DNA of 57,642 bases from Patescibacteria group bacterium (GTDB taxonomy: Bacteria; Patescibacteriota; Patescibacteriia; UBA9934), in NCBI GenBank assembly GCA_018062825.1, contig JAGORL010000001.1:189432-247073 (forward strand). The letters run 5' to 3'. Positions 16,001 to 25,002 of the stretch are shown here, in pieces. The notes beneath the pieces were generated by a model that worked only from the letters and a program-made list of their open reading frames with translations, was not told the origin of the DNA and did not search any database. The translations under genes and the position numbers were made by a program. Position 1 is the stretch's first letter. Each line of letters begins with the position of its first letter.

Positions 16001-19000
16001 GGCGGCATTGTGCCAGCAATTCGTTTCGATGACCCAGATGACGCCAACGATGATCTTAATATCGCGGCAGCAGTAACTATTAATGATCTAATAACGACCT
16101 CGGGATTCTCTGGCACGGTGCCACTCAATAATCCGAGCGATTTTACTCTCAGCTTTCTCTCTATCGATTTGGGTGGCGGAACTATAGATGCATCAACACA
16201 AGCTAGTTGGAATATTTTAGATTTTGATAGTACCGGCGGAGCATTCCTAGCCCCGATCCTCACCACGCTTTATAACACGAGTACAAGTTGGGATGTAAAC
16301 GTGAGTCAGACGTTTCAGAACCTCACCATCAATAAATCAGCCGATGCCGCGCAGCTCAACCTTTCAAGTGGAGACACGATAATTGCAACCGGAGCATTAA
16401 TTTTTACAAATGGTCGAGTTGATGTTGGTGTTGTTGAGGGAAGGGGTGATGTAACTGTGCAGTCAACGTATGACGGCGGTACTGCGCCTTTGCAATTCGG
16501 TGGTTCAGCTAATCAAAACTTTACGCTTACGGGTGCGACTGGCCTTTACAACGGAGATATTAGGGTGAATAAAACGGGGGGTACTGTAGCTTTGCAGTCG
16601 GCATTAGTTATGGATGTTGTTGGTCAAGATTTGGTAATTATTGAAGGAGCCTTTGATACAAATGGCAACGCGCTCACGGTTAACGGCTCCACTGCGGTCG
16701 TGACCGTTGAAGATGGTGGTATTTTTGAACGATTCGGTTCTGAAACATTGACGCTAAACGGCGGTCAGCCAACGCTACAAAGCGGATCAACGGTGCGCTA
16801 TACAGGTGACGGCGATACCGCGGCCGACACCTACACAGTTACTACAATGACAGCAAACTATCACCACTTAGAAATTGCGGGCACGGATAGTAATGACACA
16901 TTCCAGCTCGGCACCGCGCTTGATCTGGCTGGAAATCTCACCATCACAAACGGAACATTCAATGTCACTGGTAGTAATCATCAAATAAACATCGCGGGTA
17001 ACTGGTCAAATACCGGAACTTTTCAGGAACAAAACGGAACGGTAATTTTTGACGGTGGAAGCCAGTCAATCAGCGGAACCACCACCTTTAACAATTTTAC
17101 AAAATCGGTTTCAGCGCCATTCACGCTCACGCTCCCTGCATCAGCAACAACTTCCTTTGACGGTACACTAACACTCGCTGGATCTTCTGCGGTGAACCGT
17201 CTGTCACTACGTTCGTCATCACCGGGTGTACAAACGAACATCGATCCTAATAGCACTGTTTCAGCAACAAACTTGGATGTTCAAGATAATAATAATGTCA
17301 GTGGTTCGGATATCACATGTACGGGAACATGTTTTGATAGTGGCAATAATGACGGCTGGATTTTCCCAAGTGTTGTAGTCTCAACAATTTCTGGAAATAC
17401 CACAGAAGTTGGAGGCACCGCTACCTTTAGCCTGGTGTTAAACACGGCTCCAACTGATACGGTTACGGTGCCGTTATCATCGTCCGATACCACCGAGGGT
17501 ACGATTGCGGTAACTGAAGCGGTTTTTACAACGGGCAACTGGTCAACGCCGCAGGTAATTACCGTTACGGGCGTGAACGATAATATTGATGACGGCGATG
17601 TTGCCTATTCGATCGTAACAGGAACGGTGACATCCTCGGATTTGGCATTTAACGGTTCTGATCCTGGAAATGTTTCTGTAACAAACATAGATAATGATAC
17701 TGCAGGTGTCATCGTTTCGGCAGTTTCTGCAAATACTACCGAAGCAGGCGGAACAGCAACGTACACCGTTGTCCTGACCTCGGAACCGGCTACCGGAAGC
17801 GTCCGTATAACAAACGCCTCAACTGATGCAACTGAAGGTGTCGTAACTGGTGGGAGTACCCTAACGTTCACTAATGTGAACTGGAACACGCCGCAAACCG
17901 TTACGATTACCGGGCAAGATGACGGTATCGTTGATGGTGATATTGCGTATAGTATTACCGTCACCATGGATACCGGCTTCACCACTGATCCGCTCTACGA
18001 TGCCATTGATCCAACGGACGCAAACTTGCAAAACGAGGACGACGACACCCCCGGTGTGAGCGTTGCCCAAAGCGGTGGAACAACACAGGTGAATGAATCT
18101 GGAGCAACAGATACGTACACACTCGTTCTTGGTACGCAGCCAACCGATGACGTTGTCGTGACGATTAGTACAGATGCTGAGGTTGATACTGACGTTCCCA
18201 CGGTAACGTTTACTGACCTTAACTGGTCAACGCCGCAGACGGTTACGGTGAATGCAGTAAATGATGACATTGACGAAAGCACGGAGAATTCAACAATTAC
18301 CCACACGTCAACATCAGATGATCCAGCTTATGACAGCCTGGCGATTGATAGCGTGGTAGCCTCAGTAATCGATAACGATACCGCCGGCGCCACGGTTTCA
18401 GCAATTTCAAATAACACTTCAGAAACAGGTACGACCGCCACATTCACCGTTGTTTTGAACACCGAGCCAACGAATACGGTCGTTGTTGATTCAGATTCTT
18501 CAGATGCAACCGAGGGTGTGGTGACAACCGGTGCCGAGTTAACATTTACGGCTTTAAATTGGGATACGCCACAGACGGTGACGGTTACCGGCCAAGATGA
18601 CGCTCTTGCTGATGGCGATATCGCGTATTCAATTATCATAACCACAGATAACACGCTCACGCTCGATGCCGTGTACGATCCGGTCAATCCAGCTGATGTA
18701 AGTGTAACCAACGAAGATGACGGCGACGCCGCTGGTGTTGTAGTTTCCGCTATTTCAGGTAACACCACGGAAAGTGGGGGAACAGCCACGTTCACTGTTG
18801 TGCTTACTGCACAGCCAACCGGAGATGTGGTTATTGATAGCGCCTCAAATGATGCAACAGAGGGTGTGGTCACTTCGGGTGCAGAGCTAACGTTTACAAC
18901 GGTGAACTGGGCAACGCCGCAAACCGTCACGGTTACTGGTCAAAATGACGATCTTGATGACGGTAATATTTTGTACAGCATACTGGTCACGATGGATGCC

Positions 19001-22000
19001 GCAGCTACGCAAGATGGCAATTACGATATTGTTGAACCTGATGACGTTGCAGTGACAAACACTGATAACGACGCAAGTACAGCTACGTCATCACTGATTT
19101 CAAATAACACCTCAGAGGCCGGCGCTACAGCAACGTTCACGGTGGTTTTGAACGCTGAGCCAACGGGAGATGTTGTCATTAATGCCGTTTCTTCAGATGC
19201 AACCGAAGGCGTTGTGACAAGCGGATCAGTTTTAACTTTTACGTCACTTGACTGGGATACTCCGCAAACAGTCACGGTCACCGGTCAGAATGACGTGATC
19301 GCCGATGGTAACGTTGCTTACACCATTATTGTTACCGTGGATGCGGCAAGCACCGATGATCCAAACTTTGACGGCGCAAATCCAAACGACGTAAGCGTCA
19401 TAAACACTGATGACGGCGATTCTGTTGGCGTCAACGTGTCTGCTATTTCTCAAAATACCACTGAAGCCGGAGGATCGGCTACGTTTAGCATCGTACTTAC
19501 GTCGGAGCCTACAGGAAATGTCGAGATTGACTCGGTGTCCGGTGACGCAACGGAAGGCGTCGTAACAGTAGGCGCTTCACGTACATTTACTCCTGCTAAC
19601 TGGAGCACGCCGCAGAATGTTACGGTCACTGGTCAGGATGACGAGCTTGATGACGGCGATGTTCTCTACACTATCCTTGTCTCGGTTGATGCTAGTAATA
19701 CAACGGATAATAATTATGACGCGATTAACCCGGGAGATGTATCGGTAACGAACACGGATAACGATACTTCCGGCGCTGTTGTGACAGCGATTTCAAATAA
19801 CACAACAGAAGCCGGGGCTACGGCTACCTTTACGATTGCGCTTACGGCCGAGCCGGCAAACAATGTTGTCATTGATTCGGTATCAGATGACGCGACCGAA
19901 GGCGTGGTAACCGCAAACGGCACCATTACTTTCACAGCGTTAAATTGGAACACGCCGCAAACTGTTACTGTTACTGGTCAAAATGATGAAGTAGCAGATG
20001 GCAATGTCGGATACAACATCATTGTCTCTATCGATCAAGATGACACGCTAGATAATAATTATGACGCGATTAACCCAAATGACGTACCCGTCATTAATGA
20101 AGATGACGGTGACGCATTAGGCGTAACGGTTGTTGAAGTAACAAATACCACCACAGAGGCCGGAGGGACTGCTACGTTTGATATCGTGTTAGCCTCAGAG
20201 CCAACCGGAAATGTCGTCATCGATAGCGTCTCGGATGATGCAACTGAAGGTGTCGTAACAACCGGCGCTACACTCACATTCACCTCACTCAACTGGGATA
20301 CGCCGCAAGCGGTTGTGGTCACCGGTCAGAACGATGATATCGACGATGGCGATGTGGGGTATGACATCGTGGTAACGGTTGATACTACAGACACACTTGA
20401 TGGCAACTATGATCTTGTTGACCCAGATGACGTTGCAATGACAAATACCGATAACGATACGGCTGGCATTCTCGTTTCAACAATTTCCGGCAACACCACT
20501 GAGGCGGGTGGCACAGCGACCTTCACCGTCGTACTTGAATCAGAGCCAACCGGAGACGTTATCATTGAAAGTGTCTCAGATGACGCAACGGAAGGCGTTG
20601 TAACAACTGGCGCTACCCTGACTTTCACCTCACTCAACTGGGATACGCCACAAACCGTTACCGTGACCGGTCAGGATGATGGCGCTGTTGATGGCAATAT
20701 AGCGTACGACATTCTCGTCACGGTGGATGCCGCAGACACGCAAGACGTAATTTATGATGTGATAGAGCCGGACGACGTGGCTGTCATCAATGAAGACGAT
20801 GGGGATACAGCTGGCATCACGGTCTCAGCAATTTCCGGCAACACCACCGAGGCGGGTGGCACAGCAACGTTTACTGTTGTGCTTGATTCGCAGCCAACCG
20901 GTAACGTCGTGATTGAAAGTATTTCCGACGATGCCTCTGAAGGTGCGGTAACAACTGGCGCTACGCTTACGTTCACTACACTGAATTGGTCAACACCACA
21001 AACCGTCACAGTAACCGGTCAAAATGATGATATCGATGACGGTAATATCGGGTTTACTATTGAGGTAACGGTAGATACCGTAGAGACGCTTGATGCGCTT
21101 TATGATGTCATTGAGCCAGATGACGTAGCAGTAACAAACAACGATAACGATACGGCCGGCATCACGGTTTCAACAATTTCCGGTAACACCACGGAAAGTG
21201 GGGGAACAGCCACGTTCACTGTTGTGCTTGAGTCAGAGCCAACCGGAGACGTTATCATTGAAAGTGTCTCAGATGATGCAACGGAAGGCGTTGTAACAAC
21301 TGGCGCTACCCTGACTTTCACTTCACTCAACTGGGATACGCCACAAACCGTTACCGTGACCGGTCAGGATGATAGCTTGGTCGACGGCGATATCGCGTAC
21401 ACGATTGAAGTAACCGTTGATGCAGCAAGTACGGTAGATGCCGCCTATGACATTATTGAGCCAGCAGACGTTGCGGTAACAAACGATGACAACGGTGATG
21501 CTGCTGGAGTAAGTGTTTCAGTAATCTCGGGCAATACTTCAGAAGTAGGGGGTACGGGCACCTTTACCGTAGTGTTAGATACCGAGCCATCGGCTGATGT
21601 ACAGATCGAAGCTGCTTCTAGTGACCCAACAGAAGGTGTTGTCACAAGTGGCTCCGTGCTCACCTTTACAACATTAAACTGGAGCACGCCGCAAACAGTC
21701 ACGGTGACCGGTCAAAATGACGCTATTGACGATGGCGATATTGCGTACAGTATTGAGGTGAGCGTAAACACTACAAACACTCTCGATAATACGTACGACA
21801 GCATCGATCCAGATGACGTGTCGGTAACAAACACTGACAACGATACGGCCGGAGTAACCGTCTCAGCTATCTCGGGCAACACCACCGAGGCTGGTGGCAC
21901 CGCAACGTTCACCGTCGTTTTAACCTCAGAGCCAACAGGTAGTGTAGAGATCGATAGTGTTTCTTCGGATGCAACGGAAGGTGTTGTAACAGGTGGCTCG

Positions 22001-24043
22001 ACGCTCACGTTCACTACACTTAACTGGAGCACACCGCAAACAGTCACGGTGACCGGTCAAAATGACGCTGGCTCCGATGGCAATGTGGCATACACCATTG
22101 TTGTAACAACGGATACCACTAATACACTTGATGCGATATACGACGCCATCAATCCAAGTGACGTCTCGGTAATAAATGAAGACGATGGCGACATTGTCGG
22201 CGTCACGGTTTCAGCGATTTCCGGCAATACTACGGAAGCCGGTGGCTCAGCAACGTTCACGGTGGTACTCGCCGCTGAGCCAACGAACACGGTTGAAGTA
22301 GATGCAGTGTCGGCTGATGCATCAGAGGGCGTAGTAACAAGCGGCTCCACGCTCACGTTCACGCCACTTAACTGGAGTACGCCACAAACGGTAACTGTAA
22401 CGGGCCAGAACGATGCTATTGCGGACGGAAATGTCACGTATTCGATCACGGTGAGTGTTGATGCAACAAACACGCTCGATGACTCATACGACCCTGTCGA
22501 CCCGAATGATGTTTCGGTCGTTAATGAAGATGACGAAGTTGCAGCTATCACGATTGATGAATCGGACGGTACAACGGTTGTTGTTGAAGGCGGGGCAACG
22601 GATACTTTCACTATTGTTCTTGAAGCAGAGCCAACGTCAGATGTCACGGTATTTATTACTGGAGACGCGCAGGTGGATACAGATGTACCTTCCGTAACAT
22701 TTACATCGCTCAACTGGAGCACGCCGCAAACGGTAACCGTAAATGCCATTGATGACGGCACGGATGAGGCGAATACTCACAATGGAACATTGCTGTTCGC
22801 TGTCGATTCGTTAGATATAGCTTTTGACGGCTACCTACTTACAAGCATTACTGTTGCCGTAACGGATAATGATGATAGCGATCGGGGTGGTTCAAATATC
22901 ACGTTCGTGAAAGATGCTGAAATGGAAATCGAGGTCGGAGAAGATGTTTGTACTGATCGAGATCTGGTAACGCTTATCATTCGCGGCGAGAATATTAGAG
23001 AGGTCTTGATCGGGAATGATGAAGAGCTCGAAACAGCGATGTGGCAGGCGATCGGGCCAGGACTCGGTTTTACTCAGGTGAATATCCCATGGGTGCTTCC
23101 AGGAACTGAGGGCGAGCAAACCGTGCATGCGCGCTTTAGATCAAACTCCGGTAACGTCACGATCGGCTATAGCGCCACGGTTGATCTTGGTGAAGTTCCG
23201 GAATCATGTGAGGTGGAAGAGGTTGGAGATGAGGTTGATGAGATCTTCGCTCACCTGCCGATCATGGGACTGTCACCATATGACAATGTCACCTGGGAGC
23301 CGGTTGCCCGCGTTTTCGATGGTGAACTCATTAAGGGTGAACACTACGACACCGTATATCTCGTTGAAAACGGCAAGCGCCGACCGTTCCTTGATGAGCA
23401 GACATACTTCACGTGGTTCACGGATTACAAGTGGGTGCGCTTGGTAACCGACGCTACACTCCCGTTCTATCCACTTGGCGAGATCATGCTGCCAAAGGCT
23501 GGGGCGGTTATGGTAAAGATTGAAAGTCTGCCAGCTGTGTACGTTGCCTTACCGCAAAATCCAACCACCTTGCGCCGCGTAACTGATGAAGAACAAGCGC
23601 AGGCAATCGCTGGTCCAGCCTGGGATGCGTTCGTGATCGACGTTTCGCCGGCCGTCGTCTCAAGCTATACACTCGGTCGCGACTTACGATCAGTTGATAA
23701 ACTTGATCGAACGAAGATGTATATTCGTCACGGATTACAGGCGTACGATCAAGATCGCGATGGCATCCTGGACGTTGAAGAGGCATTCTTTGGTACTGAT
23801 CCAATGAATAACGATACCGATGCTGACGGGTACCCAGATGGTATTGAGGTCATGAATGGTCATGATCCTATCGGCTACGGCCAGACGGAGTTTGAAGAGT
23901 CAGATGTTGACGGAGACGGATTATCAAACGACCTCGAAGAGCGCTTTGGAACCGATCCAAGAAACGCTGATACCGATCAAGATGGCTACCCAGATGGTAT
24001 TGAAGTCATGAACGGTTTTAGCCCACTAGTCCCCGCGCGTTAA
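13097..24043 (+). CDS. Giant (3648-residue) secreted repeat protein with Calx-beta-like array and calcium-binding C-terminus
   Basis: Signal peptide or anchor at residues 9-28, followed by NSQAVV. Residues about 36-200 resemble adhesin beta-helix starts (NNWSEDANWS, then GASDVATF). Residues about 200-1130 hold five repeats of about 178 residues, each with LNNPSDF and YDASAQ-like motifs. Residues about 1130-1425 are further beta-rich sequence ending in ITCTGTCFDSGNNDGW. Residues about 1426-3260 are 16 Calx-beta-like repeats of about 115 residues (SGNTTEAGGTATFTVVL, DATEGVV, NWSTPQTVTVTGQNDD). Residues about 3383-3532 are a unit with LVENGKRRPF and YFTWFTDYKWV that I associate with CPR surface proteins. 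Residues 3551-3648 are thrombospondin-3-like repeats (DQDRDGILDVEEAFFGTDP). No sortase motif is present. A likely role is adhesion to other cells; that is inference. Confidence 0.88.
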   Translation: MQLTKKHHISFIVFALVLAIFSVLFLHIRNSQAVVRTWDGGGVTNNWSEDANWSSDTEPGASDVATFNGTSTKHVTIDTAINVQGIDINSGYTGVITQGAGNTVTVGTGDFDISAGTFVGSDATIDVNDAFSVTGGSFTSTTGTLSVSNAFTVSSGTFEPSTGTVVADGGTATWNVATSETFNNLTFSKTSNAPVNISSGDTFVVTGTLTLTDGIVQTGTIDTRGNIIVNSSYDGGNATIDFGDDGVAQTMTVNGGSVPNIRFNDPDDANDVINIAASATFVTLTTTAGFSGAIPLNNPSDFVLTFSDWTQAAGTYDASAQSAWNLVDFNKTGGSITMPQLVTLTGGTVGWDFDVTQTFNNVTINKNGGAQTSFSINDNAIVLGDLTLNDGQFAGSNNTIDVRGDIIANSGFDGGSMTLLFGDDAISQVYDINGGHALGIRLDDPDDANDDINLNASAIIAGISTTAGFSGAIPFNNPSDFVPDMRDWTQDAGTYDASAQTEWELLDFNKSGGTFIAPQLTTLTLGVVSWEINGTQEFNELVVNKGSSASIQITGAETIRVLDNLTLTDGGITGGGVVEVMADVTQAATFDGGTAFIDFANNAVAQTFTINGGSTMGVRFDDASDANDDININGATTFNSFNVTSGFSGVIPLNNPSDFTLTMSDWTQAAGTYDASAQSLWNLVDFNKTGGSITMPQLVTLTGGVANWELDVPQVFENLTFNRGTGARISLSSDDVLIVMGETVMTEGGGTDGTIQAHGDVTMASTYDGGTMILDLENDVLVQTVTINTSLPHSMRFNDPADANDEIDINIAPTFSQLITTADFSGTMVLNNPSDFVVTTSALTLAGGTLDASADANWFLQSVTISTGAFLAPEVITVYSSLGIWDVNGSLTVNDLTVNKVGDSAEFNIATGDVIVVDGLLTLTNGQNAGNGSISALGDINQAATYDGGTGGTIDFGNDALVQTYTVSGGIVPAIRFDDPDDANDDLNIAAAVTINDLITTSGFSGTVPLNNPSDFTLSFLSIDLGGGTIDASTQASWNILDFDSTGGAFLAPILTTLYNTSTSWDVNVSQTFQNLTINKSADAAQLNLSSGDTIIATGALIFTNGRVDVGVVEGRGDVTVQSTYDGGTAPLQFGGSANQNFTLTGATGLYNGDIRVNKTGGTVALQSALVMDVVGQDLVIIEGAFDTNGNALTVNGSTAVVTVEDGGIFERFGSETLTLNGGQPTLQSGSTVRYTGDGDTAADTYTVTTMTANYHHLEIAGTDSNDTFQLGTALDLAGNLTITNGTFNVTGSNHQINIAGNWSNTGTFQEQNGTVIFDGGSQSISGTTTFNNFTKSVSAPFTLTLPASATTSFDGTLTLAGSSAVNRLSLRSSSPGVQTNIDPNSTVSATNLDVQDNNNVSGSDITCTGTCFDSGNNDGWIFPSVVVSTISGNTTEVGGTATFSLVLNTAPTDTVTVPLSSSDTTEGTIAVTEAVFTTGNWSTPQVITVTGVNDNIDDGDVAYSIVTGTVTSSDLAFNGSDPGNVSVTNIDNDTAGVIVSAVSANTTEAGGTATYTVVLTSEPATGSVRITNASTDATEGVVTGGSTLTFTNVNWNTPQTVTITGQDDGIVDGDIAYSITVTMDTGFTTDPLYDAIDPTDANLQNEDDDTPGVSVAQSGGTTQVNESGATDTYTLVLGTQPTDDVVVTISTDAEVDTDVPTVTFTDLNWSTPQTVTVNAVNDDIDESTENSTITHTSTSDDPAYDSLAIDSVVASVIDNDTAGATVSAISNNTSETGTTATFTVVLNTEPTNTVVVDSDSSDATEGVVTTGAELTFTALNWDTPQTVTVTGQDDALADGDIAYSIIITTDNTLTLDAVYDPVNPADVSVTNEDDGDAAGVVVSAISGNTTESGGTATFTVVLTAQPTGDVVIDSASNDATEGVVTSGAELTFTTVNWATPQTVTVTGQNDDLDDGNILYSILVTMDAAATQDGNYDIVEPDDVAVTNTDNDASTATSSLISNNTSEAGATATFTVVLNAEPTGDVVINAVSSDATEGVVTSGSVLTFTSLDWDTPQTVTVTGQNDVIADGNVAYTIIVTVDAASTDDPNFDGANPNDVSVINTDDGDSVGVNVSAISQNTTEAGGSATFSIVLTSEPTGNVEIDSVSGDATEGVVTVGASRTFTPANWSTPQNVTVTGQDDELDDGDVLYTILVSVDASNTTDNNYDAINPGDVSVTNTDNDTSGAVVTAISNNTTEAGATATFTIALTAEPANNVVIDSVSDDATEGVVTANGTITFTALNWNTPQTVTVTGQNDEVADGNVGYNIIVSIDQDDTLDNNYDAINPNDVPVINEDDGDALGVTVVEVTNTTTEAGGTATFDIVLASEPTGNVVIDSVSDDATEGVVTTGATLTFTSLNWDTPQAVVVTGQNDDIDDGDVGYDIVVTVDTTDTLDGNYDLVDPDDVAMTNTDNDTAGILVSTISGNTTEAGGTATFTVVLESEPTGDVIIESVSDDATEGVVTTGATLTFTSLNWDTPQTVTVTGQDDGAVDGNIAYDILVTVDAADTQDVIYDVIEPDDVAVINEDDGDTAGITVSAISGNTTEAGGTATFTVVLDSQPTGNVVIESISDDASEGAVTTGATLTFTTLNWSTPQTVTVTGQNDDIDDGNIGFTIEVTVDTVETLDALYDVIEPDDVAVTNNDNDTAGITVSTISGNTTESGGTATFTVVLESEPTGDVIIESVSDDATEGVVTTGATLTFTSLNWDTPQTVTVTGQDDSLVDGDIAYTIEVTVDAASTVDAAYDIIEPADVAVTNDDNGDAAGVSVSVISGNTSEVGGTGTFTVVLDTEPSADVQIEAASSDPTEGVVTSGSVLTFTTLNWSTPQTVTVTGQNDAIDDGDIAYSIEVSVNTTNTLDNTYDSIDPDDVSVTNTDNDTAGVTVSAISGNTTEAGGTATFTVVLTSEPTGSVEIDSVSSDATEGVVTGGSTLTFTTLNWSTPQTVTVTGQNDAGSDGNVAYTIVVTTDTTNTLDAIYDAINPSDVSVINEDDGDIVGVTVSAISGNTTEAGGSATFTVVLAAEPTNTVEVDAVSADASEGVVTSGSTLTFTPLNWSTPQTVTVTGQNDAIADGNVTYSITVSVDATNTLDDSYDPVDPNDVSVVNEDDEVAAITIDESDGTTVVVEGGATDTFTIVLEAEPTSDVTVFITGDAQVDTDVPSVTFTSLNWSTPQTVTVNAIDDGTDEANTHNGTLLFAVDSLDIAFDGYLLTSITVAVTDNDDSDRGGSNITFVKDAEMEIEVGEDVCTDRDLVTLIIRGENIREVLIGNDEELETAMWQAIGPGLGFTQVNIPWVLPGTEGEQTVHARFRSNSGNVTIGYSATVDLGEVPESCEVEEVGDEVDEIFAHLPIMGLSPYDNVTWEPVARVFDGELIKGEHYDTVYLVENGKRRPFLDEQTYFTWFTDYKWVRLVTDATLPFYPLGEIMLPKAGAVMVKIESLPAVYVALPQNPTTLRRVTDEEQAQAIAGPAWDAFVIDVSPAVVSSYTLGRDLRSVDKLDRTKMYIRHGLQAYDQDRDGILDVEEAFFGTDPMNNDTDADGYPDGIEVMNGHDPIGYGQTEFEESDVDGDGLSNDLEERFGTDPRNADTDQDGYPDGIEVMNGFSPLVPAR
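13800..16500 (+). repeat. Five tandem about 534-bp repeats inside the giant gene
   Basis: The LNNPSDF-coding block recurs near 13981, 14518, 15050, 15585 and 16125, an average step of about 535 bases in frame. Units 1 and 3 are most alike (WTQAAGTYDASAQS then NLVDFNKTGGSITMPQLV in both), suggesting duplication or gene conversion that skipped unit 2. Confidence 0.8.
17372..22875 (+). repeat. Array of 16 Calx-beta-like repeats, ordered as two-domain units
   Basis: Each unit is about 345 bases. Linkers alternate between an N-x-DND-T form (after repeats 1, 3, 5, 7, 9, 11, 13) and an N-EDDGD or related form (after 2, 4, 6, 8, 10, 12, 14), so the array grew in pairs. Repeats 3 and 16 are a divergent subtype with QVDTDVP-like sequence and Asn-rich ends. 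Blocks 20540-20680 and 21236-21376, exactly two repeats apart, are almost identical in DNA. Confidence 0.85.
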
Positions 24044-24051
24044 TAGTTTGC

Positions 24052-24079
24052 TTGTCGGGCGCGGGGGAGTTGTTACACT
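24052..24079 (+). promoter_or_regulatory. Promoter of the DUF362 gene
   Basis: TTGTCG (24052-24057), 16-base spacer, TACACT (24074-24079), then 6 bases to the ATG at 24086. Confidence 0.55.
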
Positions 24080-24085
24080 AGCTGC

Positions 24086-24997
24086 ATGACCCCAGTGGCT
24101 CTCATTGCCCAGGAAAAACGCCGCCGCGCCGTACGAGACGCGGTTGATGCGTTTCAAAAAGAGTTACGAGCAAAGATCGGCGAACATTCGCGCATTTTCA
24201 TTAAGCCAGATATCCAGCACTTTGACTTGCAGCTCTCCTCAACACACCCTGATGCCCTACGCGGACTACTTGATGCCCTACGGTCATTCACTAATGTGCC
24301 AATTATCATCGGTGACGCTTCAAATTACGGGACTCGTGAGGCTTTTAGTCGTCTGGGATTCCTGCCAATTATTGATGAGTATCCAGATGTCAGCTTCGTA
24401 GATCTCCAGGAAGAGCCGGTGATTGAATGCGAGATCGAGCGAGCTGGAGTCATGACTCCCGTGCGTCGCGCTCGGCGCTTACAAAATTGCGATGTCACTA
24501 TCTCGCTCGCTTCACTAAAGACTCATGCTGATTACGGCGTGGCGCTGAGCGTTGCAACGTTTGCCGAAGGCACATGGATCGTGCCTCCACGCCAAACCCC
24601 GCATGGGAAGCAATTTTCAAGAGCGCCATGGTTGCACGCGCAGGGTGATCGTGGCATGCATGAACTGTTGGCCGGCTTATATATGCAGTTTCCCGCCACC
24701 TTTGCGGTCATTGATGGCACGCTCGGCATGGAAGGGGATGGACCACTCTACGGAAATCCTGTACCAGTTGGGGTAGCGATCGCCGGCTTAGATGCCGTAG
24801 CGGTTGATGCCGTAGCTGCAAGTATCATGGGCTTTGATCCTCAGGAGATCGGGTATCTGCGGTTTTGTGCCGCCGGTGGCTGCGGTATAGTGGAGATGGC
24901 AAAGATTGATGTGCCACCACATCTGTTAAATGATGTTGTTCGGCCATTTGCTCTCCCGCCTGAAACAAGGCAACGTTTAACTTCTTGGATGGAATAA
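24086..24997 (+). CDS. DUF362 family protein
   Basis: A 303-residue protein of the DUF362 family. Family marks are IFIKPDIQHF near residue 37 with a downstream P, the segment VPIIIGDAS, the central LKTHADYGVALSV, then VIDGTLGMEGDGPLYGNPVP and a segment AGLDAVAVDAVAASIMGFDP. DUF362 proteins are of unknown or poorly defined biochemistry, sometimes fused to ferredoxin domains; here no CX2CX2C ferredoxin cluster is present, only isolated cysteines. It has its own promoter, and a nucleotidyltransferase gene follows after five bases, so the two may share a pathway. Soluble; no signal peptide. Confidence 0.8.
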   Translation: MTPVALIAQEKRRRAVRDAVDAFQKELRAKIGEHSRIFIKPDIQHFDLQLSSTHPDALRGLLDALRSFTNVPIIIGDASNYGTREAFSRLGFLPIIDEYPDVSFVDLQEEPVIECEIERAGVMTPVRRARRLQNCDVTISLASLKTHADYGVALSVATFAEGTWIVPPRQTPHGKQFSRAPWLHAQGDRGMHELLAGLYMQFPATFAVIDGTLGMEGDGPLYGNPVPVGVAIAGLDAVAVDAVAASIMGFDPQEIGYLRFCAAGGCGIVEMAKIDVPPHLLNDVVRPFALPPETRQRLTSWME

Positions 24998-25002
24998 TAT
25001 TT

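Noticed and set aside
22057-22761. Reverse-strand reading frames of 80-234 codons across the giant gene
   Set aside because: They repeat with the Calx-beta period and give Ser/Val/Thr-rich sequence; they are shadows of the forward repeats.
17372-22875. CRISPR-like regular repetition
   Set aside because: The repeats are about 345 bases, coding and in one open frame, with graded divergence; no short identical repeats with unique spacers and no cas genes.
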